NCBI RefSeq assembly: GCF_001922305.1
Contig: NZ_CP018839.1
Coordinates: forward strand, 2,108,001-2,172,000
Direction of reading: 5' to 3'
Length of the DNA stretch: 64,000 nt
DNA from: Thauera chlorobenzoica
GTDB lineage: Bacteria; Pseudomonadota; Gammaproteobacteria; Burkholderiales; Rhodocyclaceae
Shown: positions 32,913 through 42,001 of the stretch, piece by piece
Layout of the letters: the number at the start of each line of letters is the position of its first letter
How positions within the stretch are numbered: position 1 is the stretch's first letter
Notes under the pieces: generated by a model
Seen by the model: only the letters and a program-made list of their open reading frames with translations
Database searches by the model: none
What the model was told of the DNA's origin: nothing
Program-made: the position numbers and the translations under genes

Positions 32913-33224
32913 TTAGGTCGAGCGGCGCAGCATCGCCTTCAACGACTCGTACATAGGCAACTCCGCCTCGTCTGCAGATGATGAGCTTGTCGCCGTTGGC
33001 GGCAGCATTCGGCGACTCATGGAGTCGATACTGCGCTCCAAAGATTCGGCCCAGTCCTTCGATGACAGCGGCGGCAGACCGCGTGAGGCCCGTTCAGCGT
33101 TGGTTTCCAGAAGGAGGGTCAGGCAGACCTTGCGGGGAGAAGACTGGGGCATTCTCGGGCTCGTGGTTATTGGCGATGGAGATACCGTCGAGGTCTTACT
33201 GTCGGCGATCAAGATCGATGTCAT
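32913..33224 (-). CDS. Hypothetical 103-aa protein coupled to the YgjP-like remnant
   Basis: Ser/Thr/Pro-rich start, then a helical half ([20 protein letters not shown] ... [13 protein letters not shown]). ATG at 33224 overlaps the stop of the metallopeptidase remnant (ATGA), the main support for this strand. An opposing plus-strand frame (33019-33246) has similar GC3 but no ribosome-binding site. Family not recognised. Confidence 0.45.
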   Translation of the reverse strand: MTSILIADSKTSTVSPSPITTSPRMPQSSPRKVCLTLLLETNAERASRGLPPLSSKDWAESLERSIDSMSRRMLPPTATSSSSADEAELPMYESLKAMLRRST

Positions 33225-33519
33225 GAATAGTCTTGGGCGTCGGTGAGCGACTGCGCGTTGAGCTGGGCTCGCCGCTCCCGCCAGTCCGGCATGTGGGTGT
33301 CGAGCGCTTCGATGAAGCGCTCGCCGTGCGATGCATCCACCAGATGCAGCAGTTCGTGCAGCACCATGCACTCGATGCACCCGGACGGCACCTTCACCAG
33401 CGCAAGGTTAAACTGAAGCCGCAGCGCACGCGGGTTGCAGCTGCCCGATTTCCTCTTCAGCCAGCAGATGCGCCACGGCGGCGCGTCGAGCCCGATTGCT
33501 ACTCCATTCGGATACCATG
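33221..33519 (-). pseudogene. C-terminal fragment of YgjP-like (DUF45) zinc metallopeptidase
   Basis: Reading frame open from a stop near 33520 to TGA at 33221-33223; no start codon of its own. It retains the second half of the family: WLKRKSGSCNPRALRLQFN, then the zinc motif HELLHLVDASHGERF (HExxH ... H), then MPDWRERRAQLNA. The N-terminal ~120 residues are missing. Genes of this family often sit next to hsdR in type I restriction loci, so this may be the last trace of such a locus. The break lies directly before the SRA/HNH gene. Confidence 0.75.
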
Positions 33520-33548
33520 GCTAGTGCCAAAGAGGTTGGAGAAAGCTG

Positions 33549-34694
33549 ATGCTACCGGATCGTAATCGATCGACGCTTGAAAGGGCTCTTAAAGAGTTCG
33601 ACCAGAATCTTCGACATCAAGCCGCGTGGAAAAACTGGGATCAGAAGAAGAGCCAGCTCTACGCGATCGACCATGGCGGGCAACTCTACCCGCCGAAGCA
33701 GATTGTCTCGCTTGCGACTGGTGTTTCCGTTCGCTTGTTCTCTGGGGGACGACCGACGAACGGCTACCTGGAGAGTCGGGGGTTCTCGATCATCACGCTA
33801 GATCACGGTGAGTTTCCGGCGCCGGCTGAGCTGCCGTCGTTTGAGGTCGGGCGTTCGTACAAGCGCAGCACGGAGATAACTGGACGTTTTGGCGGAAGTG
33901 CGCAGAGTGGTATTGCTCCGTCGAGCCAGGCTCCTGCTGTGTTCCTGTTTACCGGCGACTCCGGTGAGCAGTTTGGCTACTCAGATCGTATCGATGATGC
34001 CTCCGGTGTTCTTTTCTACACGGGGGAAGGGCAGCAAGGGGACATGGAGATGACCCGCGGAAACGCTGCAATCGCCAATCACGCTTCAGACGGAAGGGCG
34101 CTTCACGTTTTTCGGACGCAGGGAAAAGGCAAGGCCTGTGTCTACCTCGGTGAGTACTGCTACGGTTCTCATGTCATAGAGCGAGGTCTGGATCGAAACG
34201 GCAATGAGAGGAATATCCTCGTTTTCAGGCTGCTTCCTGTCGCGACGACCTCGGATGTCGAAGCAGCCGGGCTCCTGGCTGGGCCCGAAGCCGATGGCGA
34301 AGACATTCCGCTACCTGAGGAATCCCTCGAGGATCTGCGTAGGAGGGCCGTCGAGGCAACTTCTGCTCGGCCGCAGGGGCGCGACCCGAAACTGGCCCTC
34401 CGCGCAATCTATGACCGCAGCGTCCTCGTCAAGAATTACGTGTTGAGGCGCTCGGCCGGCTTCTGTGAGTTGTGCGATCAGGAGGCGCCTTTCCTGCGAA
34501 AGAGCGCGGGTACTCCGTACCTCGAACCCCATCACATAAATCGTCTTTCTGATGGCGGTCTTGATCATCCACGGTATGTTGCCGCCTTGTGTCCAAACTG
34601 CCATCGCCGGATCCACTTTGGAGTTGATGGCTCTAAACTGAACAACAGCTTACGCCACCGGGTCGCAGCGCTTGAGGCAGGTATGGAGCCGTAA
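33549..34694 (+). CDS. SRA-like/HNH modification-dependent restriction endonuclease (McrA-like, type IV)
   Basis: 381 aa. An N-terminal ~85-residue domain (FDQNLRHQAAWKNW, YPPKQIVSLATG) resembles the sulphur/DNA-binding module of ScoMcrA. A SRA-like domain (~95-235) shows TGRFGGSAQSGIAPS, ASGVLFYTGEGQQGD and CYGSHVIERGLDRNG. The C-terminal HNH domain (~290-370) has the zinc pairs CELC (~306) and CPNCHRRIH (~347) and the catalytic LEPHHINRLSDGG (~327). It should cut DNA carrying modified bases. ATG at 33549 has GGAGAAAG just upstream. Complete; lies beside the SNIPE-like nuclease and the broken metallopeptidase. Confidence 0.85.
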   Translation: MLPDRNRSTLERALKEFDQNLRHQAAWKNWDQKKSQLYAIDHGGQLYPPKQIVSLATGVSVRLFSGGRPTNGYLESRGFSIITLDHGEFPAPAELPSFEVGRSYKRSTEITGRFGGSAQSGIAPSSQAPAVFLFTGDSGEQFGYSDRIDDASGVLFYTGEGQQGDMEMTRGNAAIANHASDGRALHVFRTQGKGKACVYLGEYCYGSHVIERGLDRNGNERNILVFRLLPVATTSDVEAAGLLAGPEADGEDIPLPEESLEDLRRRAVEATSARPQGRDPKLALRAIYDRSVLVKNYVLRRSAGFCELCDQEAPFLRKSAGTPYLEPHHINRLSDGGLDHPRYVAALCPNCHRRIHFGVDGSKLNNSLRHRVAALEAGMEP

Positions 34695-34824
34695 CCGCGC
34701 ACCGGTGGTGCGTGCCTAACGTCCTGCTTCAGCAGTATCTTCTCGGCCTGCCCCCCCCTGAACTAATACGTAGGGAGCTTTGCCGGGCCACATCTGGCTG
34801 GGGGCTCCAAGTTGGCGCTGGGGG

Positions 34825-35393
34825 TTAGCAATGGCGGTTGATCCACAGCATCGTCATCACCCGCCCTAACCACCGCCCGGCGGCATCGTTCGGGTCGGCT
34901 GCGTAACAGTTGGTCCCGCTCGATGAGAGGCCAGGCATTCCGCCAGGATGAACGTAGTCGCGCACGATCACGTCGGGGAGTGCATAGAGCTCGCCGAGGA
35001 GCAGGTCACGCAGAGTGTAGTCAGCGCCGACGCTTGCAATGGCCTCGTCGAAACCGTCATCGGTCGCATCCTGGTTGCAGGACTGTAGCTCGCGCAATAG
35101 TGCATCGAGCTCGGCACCTGCACCCGTAGTCTTCCCCCACTCCAAGTACGCGCGCTTGAGTACGGCCCACGCGAGTGACATCCCACTCTCCCACACCCCA
35201 TCGATTACGCCCCGAACATCCGCGTCGTCGCTGCAGGTTGCTGCGACCAAGTGCTTGCTACAGTAGTCCTCGCGGCAGATTGGGCAAGCCGATGACTCGA
35301 GCTCCTGATCGTTGAAGTCGTCGAGTCTGGCCTCGTCACCGATGCGTTCTTCCTCCTCTTCGCCTCGCGCATGGACATCGCGCTTCTTTTCGC

Positions 35394-35397
<4 letters not shown>
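34825..35397 (-). CDS. Unknown Cys/His-rich protein coupled to metK
   Basis: 190 aa. Acidic and basic N terminus ([20 protein letters not shown]), then [18 protein letters not shown] near residues 37-54, a spacing (C-x2-C-x4-C-x2-H-x5-C) that suggests zinc binding. A mixed helical domain follows ([20 protein letters not shown] ... [15 protein letters not shown]). No family recognised. ATG at 35397 overlaps the metK stop (ATGA), so it is translated with metK and may use or respond to SAM; that is inference. Confidence 0.6.
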
Positions 35398-36542
<1,145 letters not shown>

Positions 36543-36597
36543 GGCGTGCTCGATGCGGGGATGGTGCGGCACCGGGGACTGGCGCCGCACCGGTAGG

Positions 36598-36966
36598 TCA
36601 GGTGGTGGTCTGGGCGGTCTTGCGGGCGTCGGCAGCCGGGGCGCGCAGCGTGAGCAGCCAGGCGTCGAGCTTTTCGCGGGCGCGCTCGGCGTCCTCGTCG
36701 AGCACCTCGGGCGGGATCGGTTTGAGCCAGTCGTCGGGGTGTTCGACGCGCGAGTTGTTCGTTACCCGCTCTGGGGACACGCGCCCGCCGCGTTCGACCA
36801 TCCAGAGACCCGGGCCCACTGGCGCGATGAGCCAGCACCACTTGCCGTAGCTCTCACTGAACTCGACGGACCCGAGGATCCTGACGAATCGGCCGATGTT
36901 GGACGCGCACTCCGGGGCGTCGTAAAGGACGACCGCGATGTCGCCCGCTTTGCAGCGCAAAGTCAT
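36598..36966 (-). CDS. Hypothetical protein upstream of metK
   Basis: 122 aa, soluble. Short beta-like repeats in the first half ([46 protein letters not shown]), then a helical, charged tail ([20 protein letters not shown]). Not recognised. AAAGGAGCAACACC gives a strong ribosome-binding site for ATG 36966. A copy of the cargo intergenic motif lies directly upstream. Confidence 0.65.
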   Translation of the reverse strand: MTLRCKAGDIAVVLYDAPECASNIGRFVRILGSVEFSESYGKWCWLIAPVGPGLWMVERGGRVSPERVTNNSRVEHPDDWLKPIPPEVLDEDAERAREKLDAWLLTLRAPAADARKTAQTTT

Positions 36967-36980
36967 GGTGTTGCTCCTTT

Positions 36981-37026
36981 TTTAGCGGCTTTGCCGATGT
37001 GGCGGGGGCCGCAAGCTGGATCAAAT
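36981..37026 (-). repeat. Intergenic motif, copy a
   Basis: TTTAGC (36981), GCAAG (37011) and TCAAAT (37021): the longest copy (46 bases) of a motif found four times, only upstream of minus-strand genes in this block. It reaches to within 15 bases of the ATG at 36966. Confidence 0.5.
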
Positions 37027-37082
37027 CCCCCCTGGCCCTGACTGCGCCGAGCCGGCACGGGCCAATGCCGGCAGGTGTCCGA

Positions 37083-37790
37083 TCACACGACCGGCTTGCG
37101 GTCGTAGCGCACGATGTCTTCGCCGTCATAGACGAAGCGGATCGTCCAGCCGCGCTCGGCAGCGATGCGGTTGGCCTCCTCGACCCCGGTATGCAACTCG
37201 GCGGCGTAGTAGCTGCTGCCGGGGCAGTCGCCCTCGATCACGACGATTCCGAGCGCCTCCATCAGCTCCGGGTCTTCGCGCAGGAATCGGTCGTAGGCCG
37301 CACCCTGGGCGTCGCCAGTCTTGTAGTAGTGCTCCCACTCCTGGCAGGGGTTGGGCGCTTCGGAGAGCCAGTCGTCGATGATCCAGCGGATGTTGGTGCG
37401 ATCTGTCCCGCTGGCCTGCTGGCACCACTCGAGCCACTCGTCCTCGACCCGCTCATCGAGCGTTTCCTCATCGAGCTCGGGCTCCTCCTCGAGCAGGTAC
37501 TCGCGGTAGAGGTCCTTGACCGGCTCGGACAGGCACCAGTTGTTTTCGATCATCGAGATATCGACGTCGCTGGCGTCGCCGAAGCCATAGGCCTCATAGC
37601 GCGTGGTCGGCTCCTCGAAGTTGGCGTACCAGAGCGTGCGAAATTCGCCGACCTCGAACAGATCCCAGGTCTTCGCGGCTTCGGTCCAGGCCGTGTCGAC
37701 CTCGGAATCGGACGCGGTGGCCAGATCCAGGGGCAGGGCGATCGAGGCGCCGAACGAGGCCAGCGCCTTGAGGAAAGTGCGGCGATCCAT
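37083..37790 (-). CDS. Exported acidic protein with Tat-type signal
   Basis: 235 aa. MDRRTFLKALASFGASIALP is a compact twin-arginine signal (RRTFLK then a hydrophobic stretch). The mature part is very acidic (YREYLLEEEPELDEETLDER) with many aromatic residues and no recognised domain; a final globular segment reads GIVVIEGDCPGSSYYAAELH. Start at 37790 is set by AAAGGAGA nine bases upstream. Odd to find a Tat substrate among nucleic-acid cargo genes. 14 bases after the 68-aa gene. Confidence 0.65.
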   Translation of the reverse strand: MDRRTFLKALASFGASIALPLDLATASDSEVDTAWTEAAKTWDLFEVGEFRTLWYANFEEPTTRYEAYGFGDASDVDISMIENNWCLSEPVKDLYREYLLEEEPELDEETLDERVEDEWLEWCQQASGTDRTNIRWIIDDWLSEAPNPCQEWEHYYKTGDAQGAAYDRFLREDPELMEALGIVVIEGDCPGSSYYAAELHTGVEEANRIAAERGWTIRFVYDGEDIVRYDRKPVV

Positions 37791-37804
37791 GGCGGTCTCC
37801 TTTC

Positions 37805-38011
37805 TCAAGCTGCAGCGGTGCCGACCGAGGTGCGGATGAGCGCTTCAGCGGCAGCCAGGATGGCCGTGAGTTCGTCGTCCGCCGGCGTTGCCGCAGCGCC
37901 GTCACGGCGCCACTGCCACTGCTGGCCGGACTGCTCGACGTGGTAGCCGTACTTGGAGAGGTAGAGCCGGATCAGTCGCTGAACGGCCTTGATTGCTTTG
38001 TCGCGGGACAT
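37805..38011 (-). CDS. Small basic hypothetical protein
   Basis: 68 aa, helical: SRDKAIKAVQRLIRLYLSKY then GYHVEQSGQQWQWRRDG and an Ala-rich end. No family recognised. Followed after 14 bases by the Tat-signal gene; copy b of the intergenic motif lies 28 bases upstream of its ATG. Confidence 0.55.
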   Translation of the reverse strand: MSRDKAIKAVQRLIRLYLSKYGYHVEQSGQQWQWRRDGAAATPADDELTAILAAAEALIRTSVGTAAA

Positions 38012-38038
38012 GTTCGCCTCCAGAACAGAAGCGCCCTC

Positions 38039-38081
38039 TTTAGCGGTATGCGTTTAACGTCCCCCGCAAGTGGGGCTAAAT
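38039..38081 (-). repeat. Intergenic motif, copy b
   Basis: TTTAGC (38039), GCAAG (38066) and CTAAAT (38076), 43 bases. TTTAGC and GCTAAA also form an inverted repeat here. Lies in the 180-base gap between the RHH gene and the 68-aa gene. Confidence 0.5.
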
Positions 38082-38192
38082 CAGGGACGGGATGCCGTTG
38101 CGGCATGGGTGAAAGACTACCGGGCGGACCGAGCCGAAGGGAGAAATTCCCCGCAAACTACGCTCGGCAGCGCCCGGGTGGGTGGCGATGCG

Positions 38193-38768
38193 CTAGCGCG
38201 AGAGGACGATGTCCGACTCGTGCCGGGCCGCCTCGGCGTTGGCCTTGGCGAGCGCTGCCTGCCACTCGCGGAAGAAGCGTTCGCCGAGCAGGTGACGGGC
38301 GAGCACCGCGCGGAGGTAATCGGAGAGCGGTTGCTTTGCGGCGTCGGCCAGGTCCTGCAACTCGAGCTTGAGCCGCGCAGGCAGGAAGAGCTTGAGATCC
38401 TCCGTGGCCTTGCCCAGGTGGCGGGCGTTGATCTCTCGGGGTGTCGGCCCTTCTTCGGTGGTGCTGCGGCGGACGGATCGCATGATCTCGGCTTTCTCCA
38501 GTTCCTTGAGCCGCGCGCTCATTCGACGCTTCAGATGTGCGAGTTCCACCCGACCGAACACGTGCTCGAAGAGAATCCAGCGCAGCACGTCGGGGCGGCT
38601 CGCGTCGTGCTGGTCGCAGAGCACATCGATGGCAGCGACCAGCTTCTCGGGAAGCCAAAGCTTGATCGACACCGCATTGGTGCTGAAGTCCTCCGCCTCG
38701 AGTGCGCTGGGGCTGATCTCGCTGACGTCGCCCAGGAAACGGGAGCCACGGGTTGCATAAGGCCACAT
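38193..38768 (-). CDS. Tandem ribbon-helix-helix DNA-binding protein
   Basis: 191 aa with two RHH-like units: NAVSIKLWLPEKLVAAIDVL ... PDVLRWILFEHVFG (~32-73) and DLKLFLPARLKLELQDLADA ... LSDYLRAVLARHLLG (~123-162). Each has the strand followed by two helices expected of MetJ/Arc folds. A fused tandem pair could bind DNA as a monomer. Best candidate regulator of the minus-strand block and its repeated motif (inference). ATG at 38768 follows GAGGAGAAAA. Confidence 0.65.
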   Translation of the reverse strand: MWPYATRGSRFLGDVSEISPSALEAEDFSTNAVSIKLWLPEKLVAAIDVLCDQHDASRPDVLRWILFEHVFGRVELAHLKRRMSARLKELEKAEIMRSVRRSTTEEGPTPREINARHLGKATEDLKLFLPARLKLELQDLADAAKQPLSDYLRAVLARHLLGERFFREWQAALAKANAEAARHESDIVLSR

Positions 38769-38795
38769 GATGATTTTCTCCTCGTGTGACCGGGC

Positions 38796-38963
38796 TCAAC
38801 GCCAGCCGAGCCAACTTGGGCGGATCGGCAGGGGCTCGCTCGAAGCTTGGCGCAGAGGCGTGCTTGTCTGCGCATGCGGGAAGGGATTAGGGACGAACTT
38901 GCCGAGCGCCTCGCGCTGGCTGGGGGTCAGGCGCCGGTCGCCCGTGGGTTGCGTGCTGATCAT
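38796..38963 (-). CDS. Small ORF heading the RHH operon
   Basis: 55 aa: starts MISTQPTGDRRLTPSQREAL, ends EPLPIRPSWLGWR; a Pro-rich, probably disordered tail. A good GAGGAG precedes the ATG, and the RHH gene begins 27 bases after its stop. No family recognised. Confidence 0.5.
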   Translation of the reverse strand: MISTQPTGDRRLTPSQREALGKFVPNPFPHAQTSTPLRQASSEPLPIRPSWLGWR

Positions 38964-39030
38964 GGTGATGCTCCTCGCCCCCTGTTGAGCCGGCGTGACC
39001 GGCCTCGCGGGGGCGAAGAGGCGGTGACGC

Positions 39031-39073
39031 TTTAGCCGGTATTTGTCATCCGCCCCGGCAAGTTGTCGTTAAT
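39031..39073 (-). repeat. Intergenic motif, copy c
   Basis: TTTAGC (39031), GCAAG (39058) and GTTAAT (39068), 43 bases, upstream of the 55-aa/RHH genes. Confidence 0.5.
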
Positions 39074-39109
39074 GCCGGCGGTTGGGCGCTGGGCGCCCGT
39101 GAGGTGCTG

Positions 39110-39152
39110 CAGAAAACAAAAGACCCGATGGCCATGCAGGCTCAGCGGGTCT
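39110..39152 (-). terminator. Terminator-like hairpin between motif copies
   Basis: AGACCCG (39121-39127) pairs with CGGGTCT (39146-39152). On the minus strand the stem is followed by TTTTGTTTTC. With motif copy d just upstream it could end a very short transcript. Confidence 0.5.
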
Positions 39153-39163
39153 CGTGTAGCCGC

Positions 39164-39206
39164 TTTAGCTGCATTTATTACGCGCCCGCAAGCTGAGAAC
39201 TCAAAT
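39164..39206 (-). repeat. Intergenic motif, copy d
   Basis: TTTAGC (39164), GCAAG (39188) and TCAAAT (39201), 43 bases; about 10 bases upstream, on the minus strand, of the terminator-like hairpin. Confidence 0.5.
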
Positions 39207-39358
39207 CGGCGCAAGGTTCCATTACAGCTGAGGCGTGCCGGAGGTGTCAAGCGGCACGGCTCGTCTCCCGGGCGTGGTGCAAAAGGGCTCTCAGGGCGCC
39301 TTTGCGCTCAAATGCTAGAGTGATAACTTTCCCTGAAGTCATAGAACCCGGAGACCGT

Positions 39359-39979
39359 ATGGCTCGAGAACCGAACGACTACGCGCTGCGCCGCATCCAC
39401 GCGGATCGCATCGTGAAACGGCAGATCGACGAGCTGGTCGGGCTCGCCAAGGGGGCGCTGCTGGACGGGAAGGTGGAGCAGCACGAGGCCGACGGGATCC
39501 TCGCGTGGTTGCACGGGAACGTGGAATGTCTCGATAGCTGGCCTGCAAGCGTGCTCTACGACCGCCTGAGCGCAATGCTCGCTGATGGTGTGCTCGATCC
39601 GGACGAGGCGGGAGAGCTGCTCGGGCTGCTGATGCAGATCGCAGCGCCCGCCGGCGTGGGGGCAGCGCCGGCGCCCAGCACCTTGCCGCTGACCGCGCCA
39701 GCGCCGGAGATCCTCTACCCAGGCCGCAGCTTCTGTTTCACCGGTGTCTTCGAGTTCGGGTCACGGGCGGACTGCCATGAGGTAGTGCTCTCGCGTGGTG
39801 GCGAGCCGGCCAAGGGCGTCACCAAGAGGCTGAACTATCTGGTGATCGGCTCAGTGGGCTCCGACTTCTGGCGACATTCGAGCTTCGGCACGAAGATCGT
39901 GAAGGCGGCGCAGTACTGTGAAGACGGCGTCGGAATCGCGATTGTGTCCGAGGCACATTGGGTCGCGCGCCTGGGGTGA
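39359..39979 (+). CDS. BRCT-domain protein
   Basis: 206 aa. The N-terminal half (~10-100) is helical (HADRIVKRQIDELVGLAKGA ... SAMLADGVLDPDEAGELLG), resembling a TerB/EF-like helical domain. An Ala/Pro linker follows, then a BRCT domain (~128-206): GRSFCFTGVFEFGSR, VVLSRGGEPAKGVTKRLNYL, VIGSVGSDFW. Such BRCT domains resemble those of NAD-dependent ligase and bind DNA ends or partners. GGAGACCGT precedes ATG 39359. Confidence 0.75.
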   Translation: MAREPNDYALRRIHADRIVKRQIDELVGLAKGALLDGKVEQHEADGILAWLHGNVECLDSWPASVLYDRLSAMLADGVLDPDEAGELLGLLMQIAAPAGVGAAPAPSTLPLTAPAPEILYPGRSFCFTGVFEFGSRADCHEVVLSRGGEPAKGVTKRLNYLVIGSVGSDFWRHSSFGTKIVKAAQYCEDGVGIAIVSEAHWVARLG

Positions 39980-40052
39980 GGACGCAGCGGCCGGCGGGCG
40001 TGTTCGCCTGAGGATCCATCGGCGTGTTATCCCCGGCGGTCGTGGGAAAGGC

Positions 40053-40061
40053 TGTGGATAA
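40053..40061 (-). promoter_or_regulatory. Isolated DnaA box
   Basis: TGTGGATAA, a perfect reverse-complement DnaA 9-mer, with a partial TGTTATCCC 28 bases upstream. In the gap between the BRCT gene and the YHYH gene. A single site; no origin claim. Confidence 0.35.
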
Positions 40062-40156
40062 CCCGTGGAGCGAGGCGGTAAGTGGATGAGCGGAAAGGGT
40101 GAGGGCGATCGTGCTCGAAAAGAAAGCGGTGCCGTCGATGCTGCACCCTCTTATCC

Positions 40157-40537
40157 TCACCTTCGACCAGCGCGGCACGCCGCGACTTCTGCCTTTAGCT
40201 CGGCGATCTCGCTCATCAGCCGCATGATCGTCGCTTCCTGACGTTCAACGATCTGCGCCAGTGCGTTCGTCTCGGTTGTGCCCGCCGGTCGCGCACCAGA
40301 CGCGCCTCCACTGCCTGCAAACCGCTGGGGCTGCGTGGTCGGCGAAGGCGCCAGGCGCTGCGCCGGAGCGGCATTCATGGCCGGCGGCGGTGGGGAGTAG
40401 CCGGCACGGTGGCAGTGATAATCGCCGGTCTTCCTGTTCATGTGGCAACCCTTCGCGTCGAGTCCACCACCGTGGCCGTACCCAAGCCCGGGCATGGCGA
40501 CGGACAGCAGCAGTAGCACCTTGAGTGATCCCCTCAT
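40157..40537 (-). CDS. YHYH-domain exported protein
   Basis: 126 aa. Signal peptide (RGSLKVLLLLSVAMPGLGYG), then the compact YHYH motif GGGLDAKGCHMNRKTGDYHC followed by HRA. A Pro/Ala-rich linker follows, and a C-terminal coiled coil (IVERQEATIMRLMSEIAELK). Periplasmic; function unknown, possibly metal binding through the His/Cys cluster. Confidence 0.8.
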   Translation of the reverse strand: MRGSLKVLLLLSVAMPGLGYGHGGGLDAKGCHMNRKTGDYHCHRAGYSPPPPAMNAAPAQRLAPSPTTQPQRFAGSGGASGARPAGTTETNALAQIVERQEATIMRLMSEIAELKAEVAACRAGRR

Positions 40538-40674
40538 CTTCTGCCCCTCCTGGCTGTCGGGCTGGTGACCTGCGCGGCTATGGATGCTCGAAAGTGCCCA
40601 ACGTGTGACGCGTCACCAGAGCTGCCGATTGCATAAGATGATAGATTACAGGCGCCTAACATAACGTCCTATTC

Positions 40675-41862
40675 ATGGCGCTTCGATTCCGCAAATCCGT
40701 CAAGCTCGCACCCGGCATCCGAATGAACTTCTCGGGCGGCGGTGTGAGCTGGTCCCTCGGTCCGCGTGGTGCCTCAATCGGCATCGGGAAGCGCGGGACC
40801 TACCTGAACGCAGGCATTCCCGGCACGGGCCTGTCGTTCCGAGAACGGCTCGGCCCTGGCGCTACAGGCGGTAGGCGGGCCCCGACGGCGACGTCGAGCT
40901 CGGGCAAGGTCTCGATGAGTGTCACCGTTGGCGTTGAAGACGACGGCACTATGATTTTCAAGGACGAGGCCGGGAGCCCACTCTCAAGCGAGCTCGTCGC
41001 GGTCGCGAAACGCCAGCAGGGCGATTCCCTTCGCAGCTTGATGCAGTCGAAGTGCGACGAGATCAATGGGCAGATCGACGCACTGCGCACGCTCCATCAC
41101 TTCGCCCCTCGGCCGACCGATCACCCGGTGTATCAGCCGTCTCCGTTCGACGGTCCCCGCCCATCGCAGCCGCAGCGAAAGACGCCGGGCTTCCTGAAGA
41201 CGCTCTTCGGCGGCGCCGACTCGGTCGAGAAGGAGAATGTCCGCGCGGAGGAAGCGTACCGAGCGGCGCTGCAGGAATGGGAGCATGCGAAGGAAGGGCA
41301 CGAGAACGCTGAGCGGCGGAAGTCGATCCTGATGAGCCAGGCCGCAGCCGGGAAGGTCACGTTCATGGAGATCTTCCTCGAGCAGGCCTTGCAGGACATC
41401 GTGTGGCCGCGCGAGACGCTCGTGTCGTTCGAGATTCAGGACGGTGGCGCGCGCCTGGTGTTCGACGTCGATCTTCCGGAGATCGAGGACATGCCGACGA
41501 AGGTAGCTGCCGTGCCGCAGCGTGGTTACAAGCTCTCGGTGAAGGAACTGAGCCAGACGAAGGTTCAGCAGCTCTACGCCAACCACGTGCACTCGATCAC
41601 TTTCCGGCTGATCGCCGAGGCCTTCGCGCTGCTGCCCACTCTCTCCGAGCTGATCCTTTCCGGCTTCACGCAGCGGGCGGACCCGGGTACCGGTCACGAG
41701 GCCGACCAGTACCTGCTATCCGTCCGTGTGCGCCGGGAGGAGTGGGCGCAGATCAACTTCGACGCGCTTGAATCCGTCGATGTCGTTGAGGCGCTGGGCC
41801 GTTTCGAGCTACGACGGTCGATGACGAAAACCGGGGTTTTCAAGGTGGTTGAGCCGATCTGA
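40675..41862 (+). CDS. DUF4236-domain protein
   Basis: 395 aa. The N-terminal DUF4236 motif is clear: RFRKSVKLAPGIRMNFSGGG, SWSLGPRGASIGIGKRGTYL, then NAGIPGTGLSFRERL (residues ~3-60). The remaining ~330 residues are soluble, with a charged helical middle (EEAYRAALQEWEHAKEGHEN). No enzyme motif. DUF4236 proteins recur in accessory regions; function unknown. Confidence 0.8.
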   Translation: MALRFRKSVKLAPGIRMNFSGGGVSWSLGPRGASIGIGKRGTYLNAGIPGTGLSFRERLGPGATGGRRAPTATSSSGKVSMSVTVGVEDDGTMIFKDEAGSPLSSELVAVAKRQQGDSLRSLMQSKCDEINGQIDALRTLHHFAPRPTDHPVYQPSPFDGPRPSQPQRKTPGFLKTLFGGADSVEKENVRAEEAYRAALQEWEHAKEGHENAERRKSILMSQAAAGKVTFMEIFLEQALQDIVWPRETLVSFEIQDGGARLVFDVDLPEIEDMPTKVAAVPQRGYKLSVKELSQTKVQQLYANHVHSITFRLIAEAFALLPTLSELILSGFTQRADPGTGHEADQYLLSVRVRREEWAQINFDALESVDVVEALGRFELRRSMTKTGVFKVVEPI

Positions 41863-41953
41863 AGGGCTATTCCGCAGGCCCTCTCGAAACCCCTGCTGGC
41901 GTCCTGTATCGTGGTTCGCCCTAGCGGTCACTGTGAGCAGAGCAAACATGGAA

Positions 41954-41975
41954 AGGGCGGCCATGATGCCGCCCT
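41954..41975. terminator. Terminator between the convergent DUF4236 and protease-operon genes
   Basis: AGGGCGGC (41954-41961) pairs with GCCGCCCT (41968-41975), loop CATGAT, preceded by AAA. Confidence 0.6.
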
Positions 41976-42001
41976 CATATCGTAGATTTAATCTGTAAGG
42001 C

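Larger units (their letters stand above)
38964..39358. other. 395-base regulatory gap
   Basis: Divergent region between the minus-strand block and the BRCT gene. It holds two copies of the intergenic motif (39031 and 39164) and a terminator-like hairpin between them. No supported coding frame. Confidence 0.5.

Noticed and set aside
33019..33246. Plus-strand 75-aa ORF opposite the 103-aa gene
   Set aside because: Similar GC3, but no ribosome-binding site; the minus strand has an ATGA-coupled start.
34697..34760. Possible integron attC site after the HNH gene
   Set aside because: A GCCTAAC core is present and GTTAGGT occurs at 32912, but no paired R'/L' half or long imperfect palindrome links them.
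40021..40070. Origin of replication around the DnaA box
   Set aside because: Only one perfect box and one partial; no cluster, AT-rich unwinding segment or replication gene nearby.
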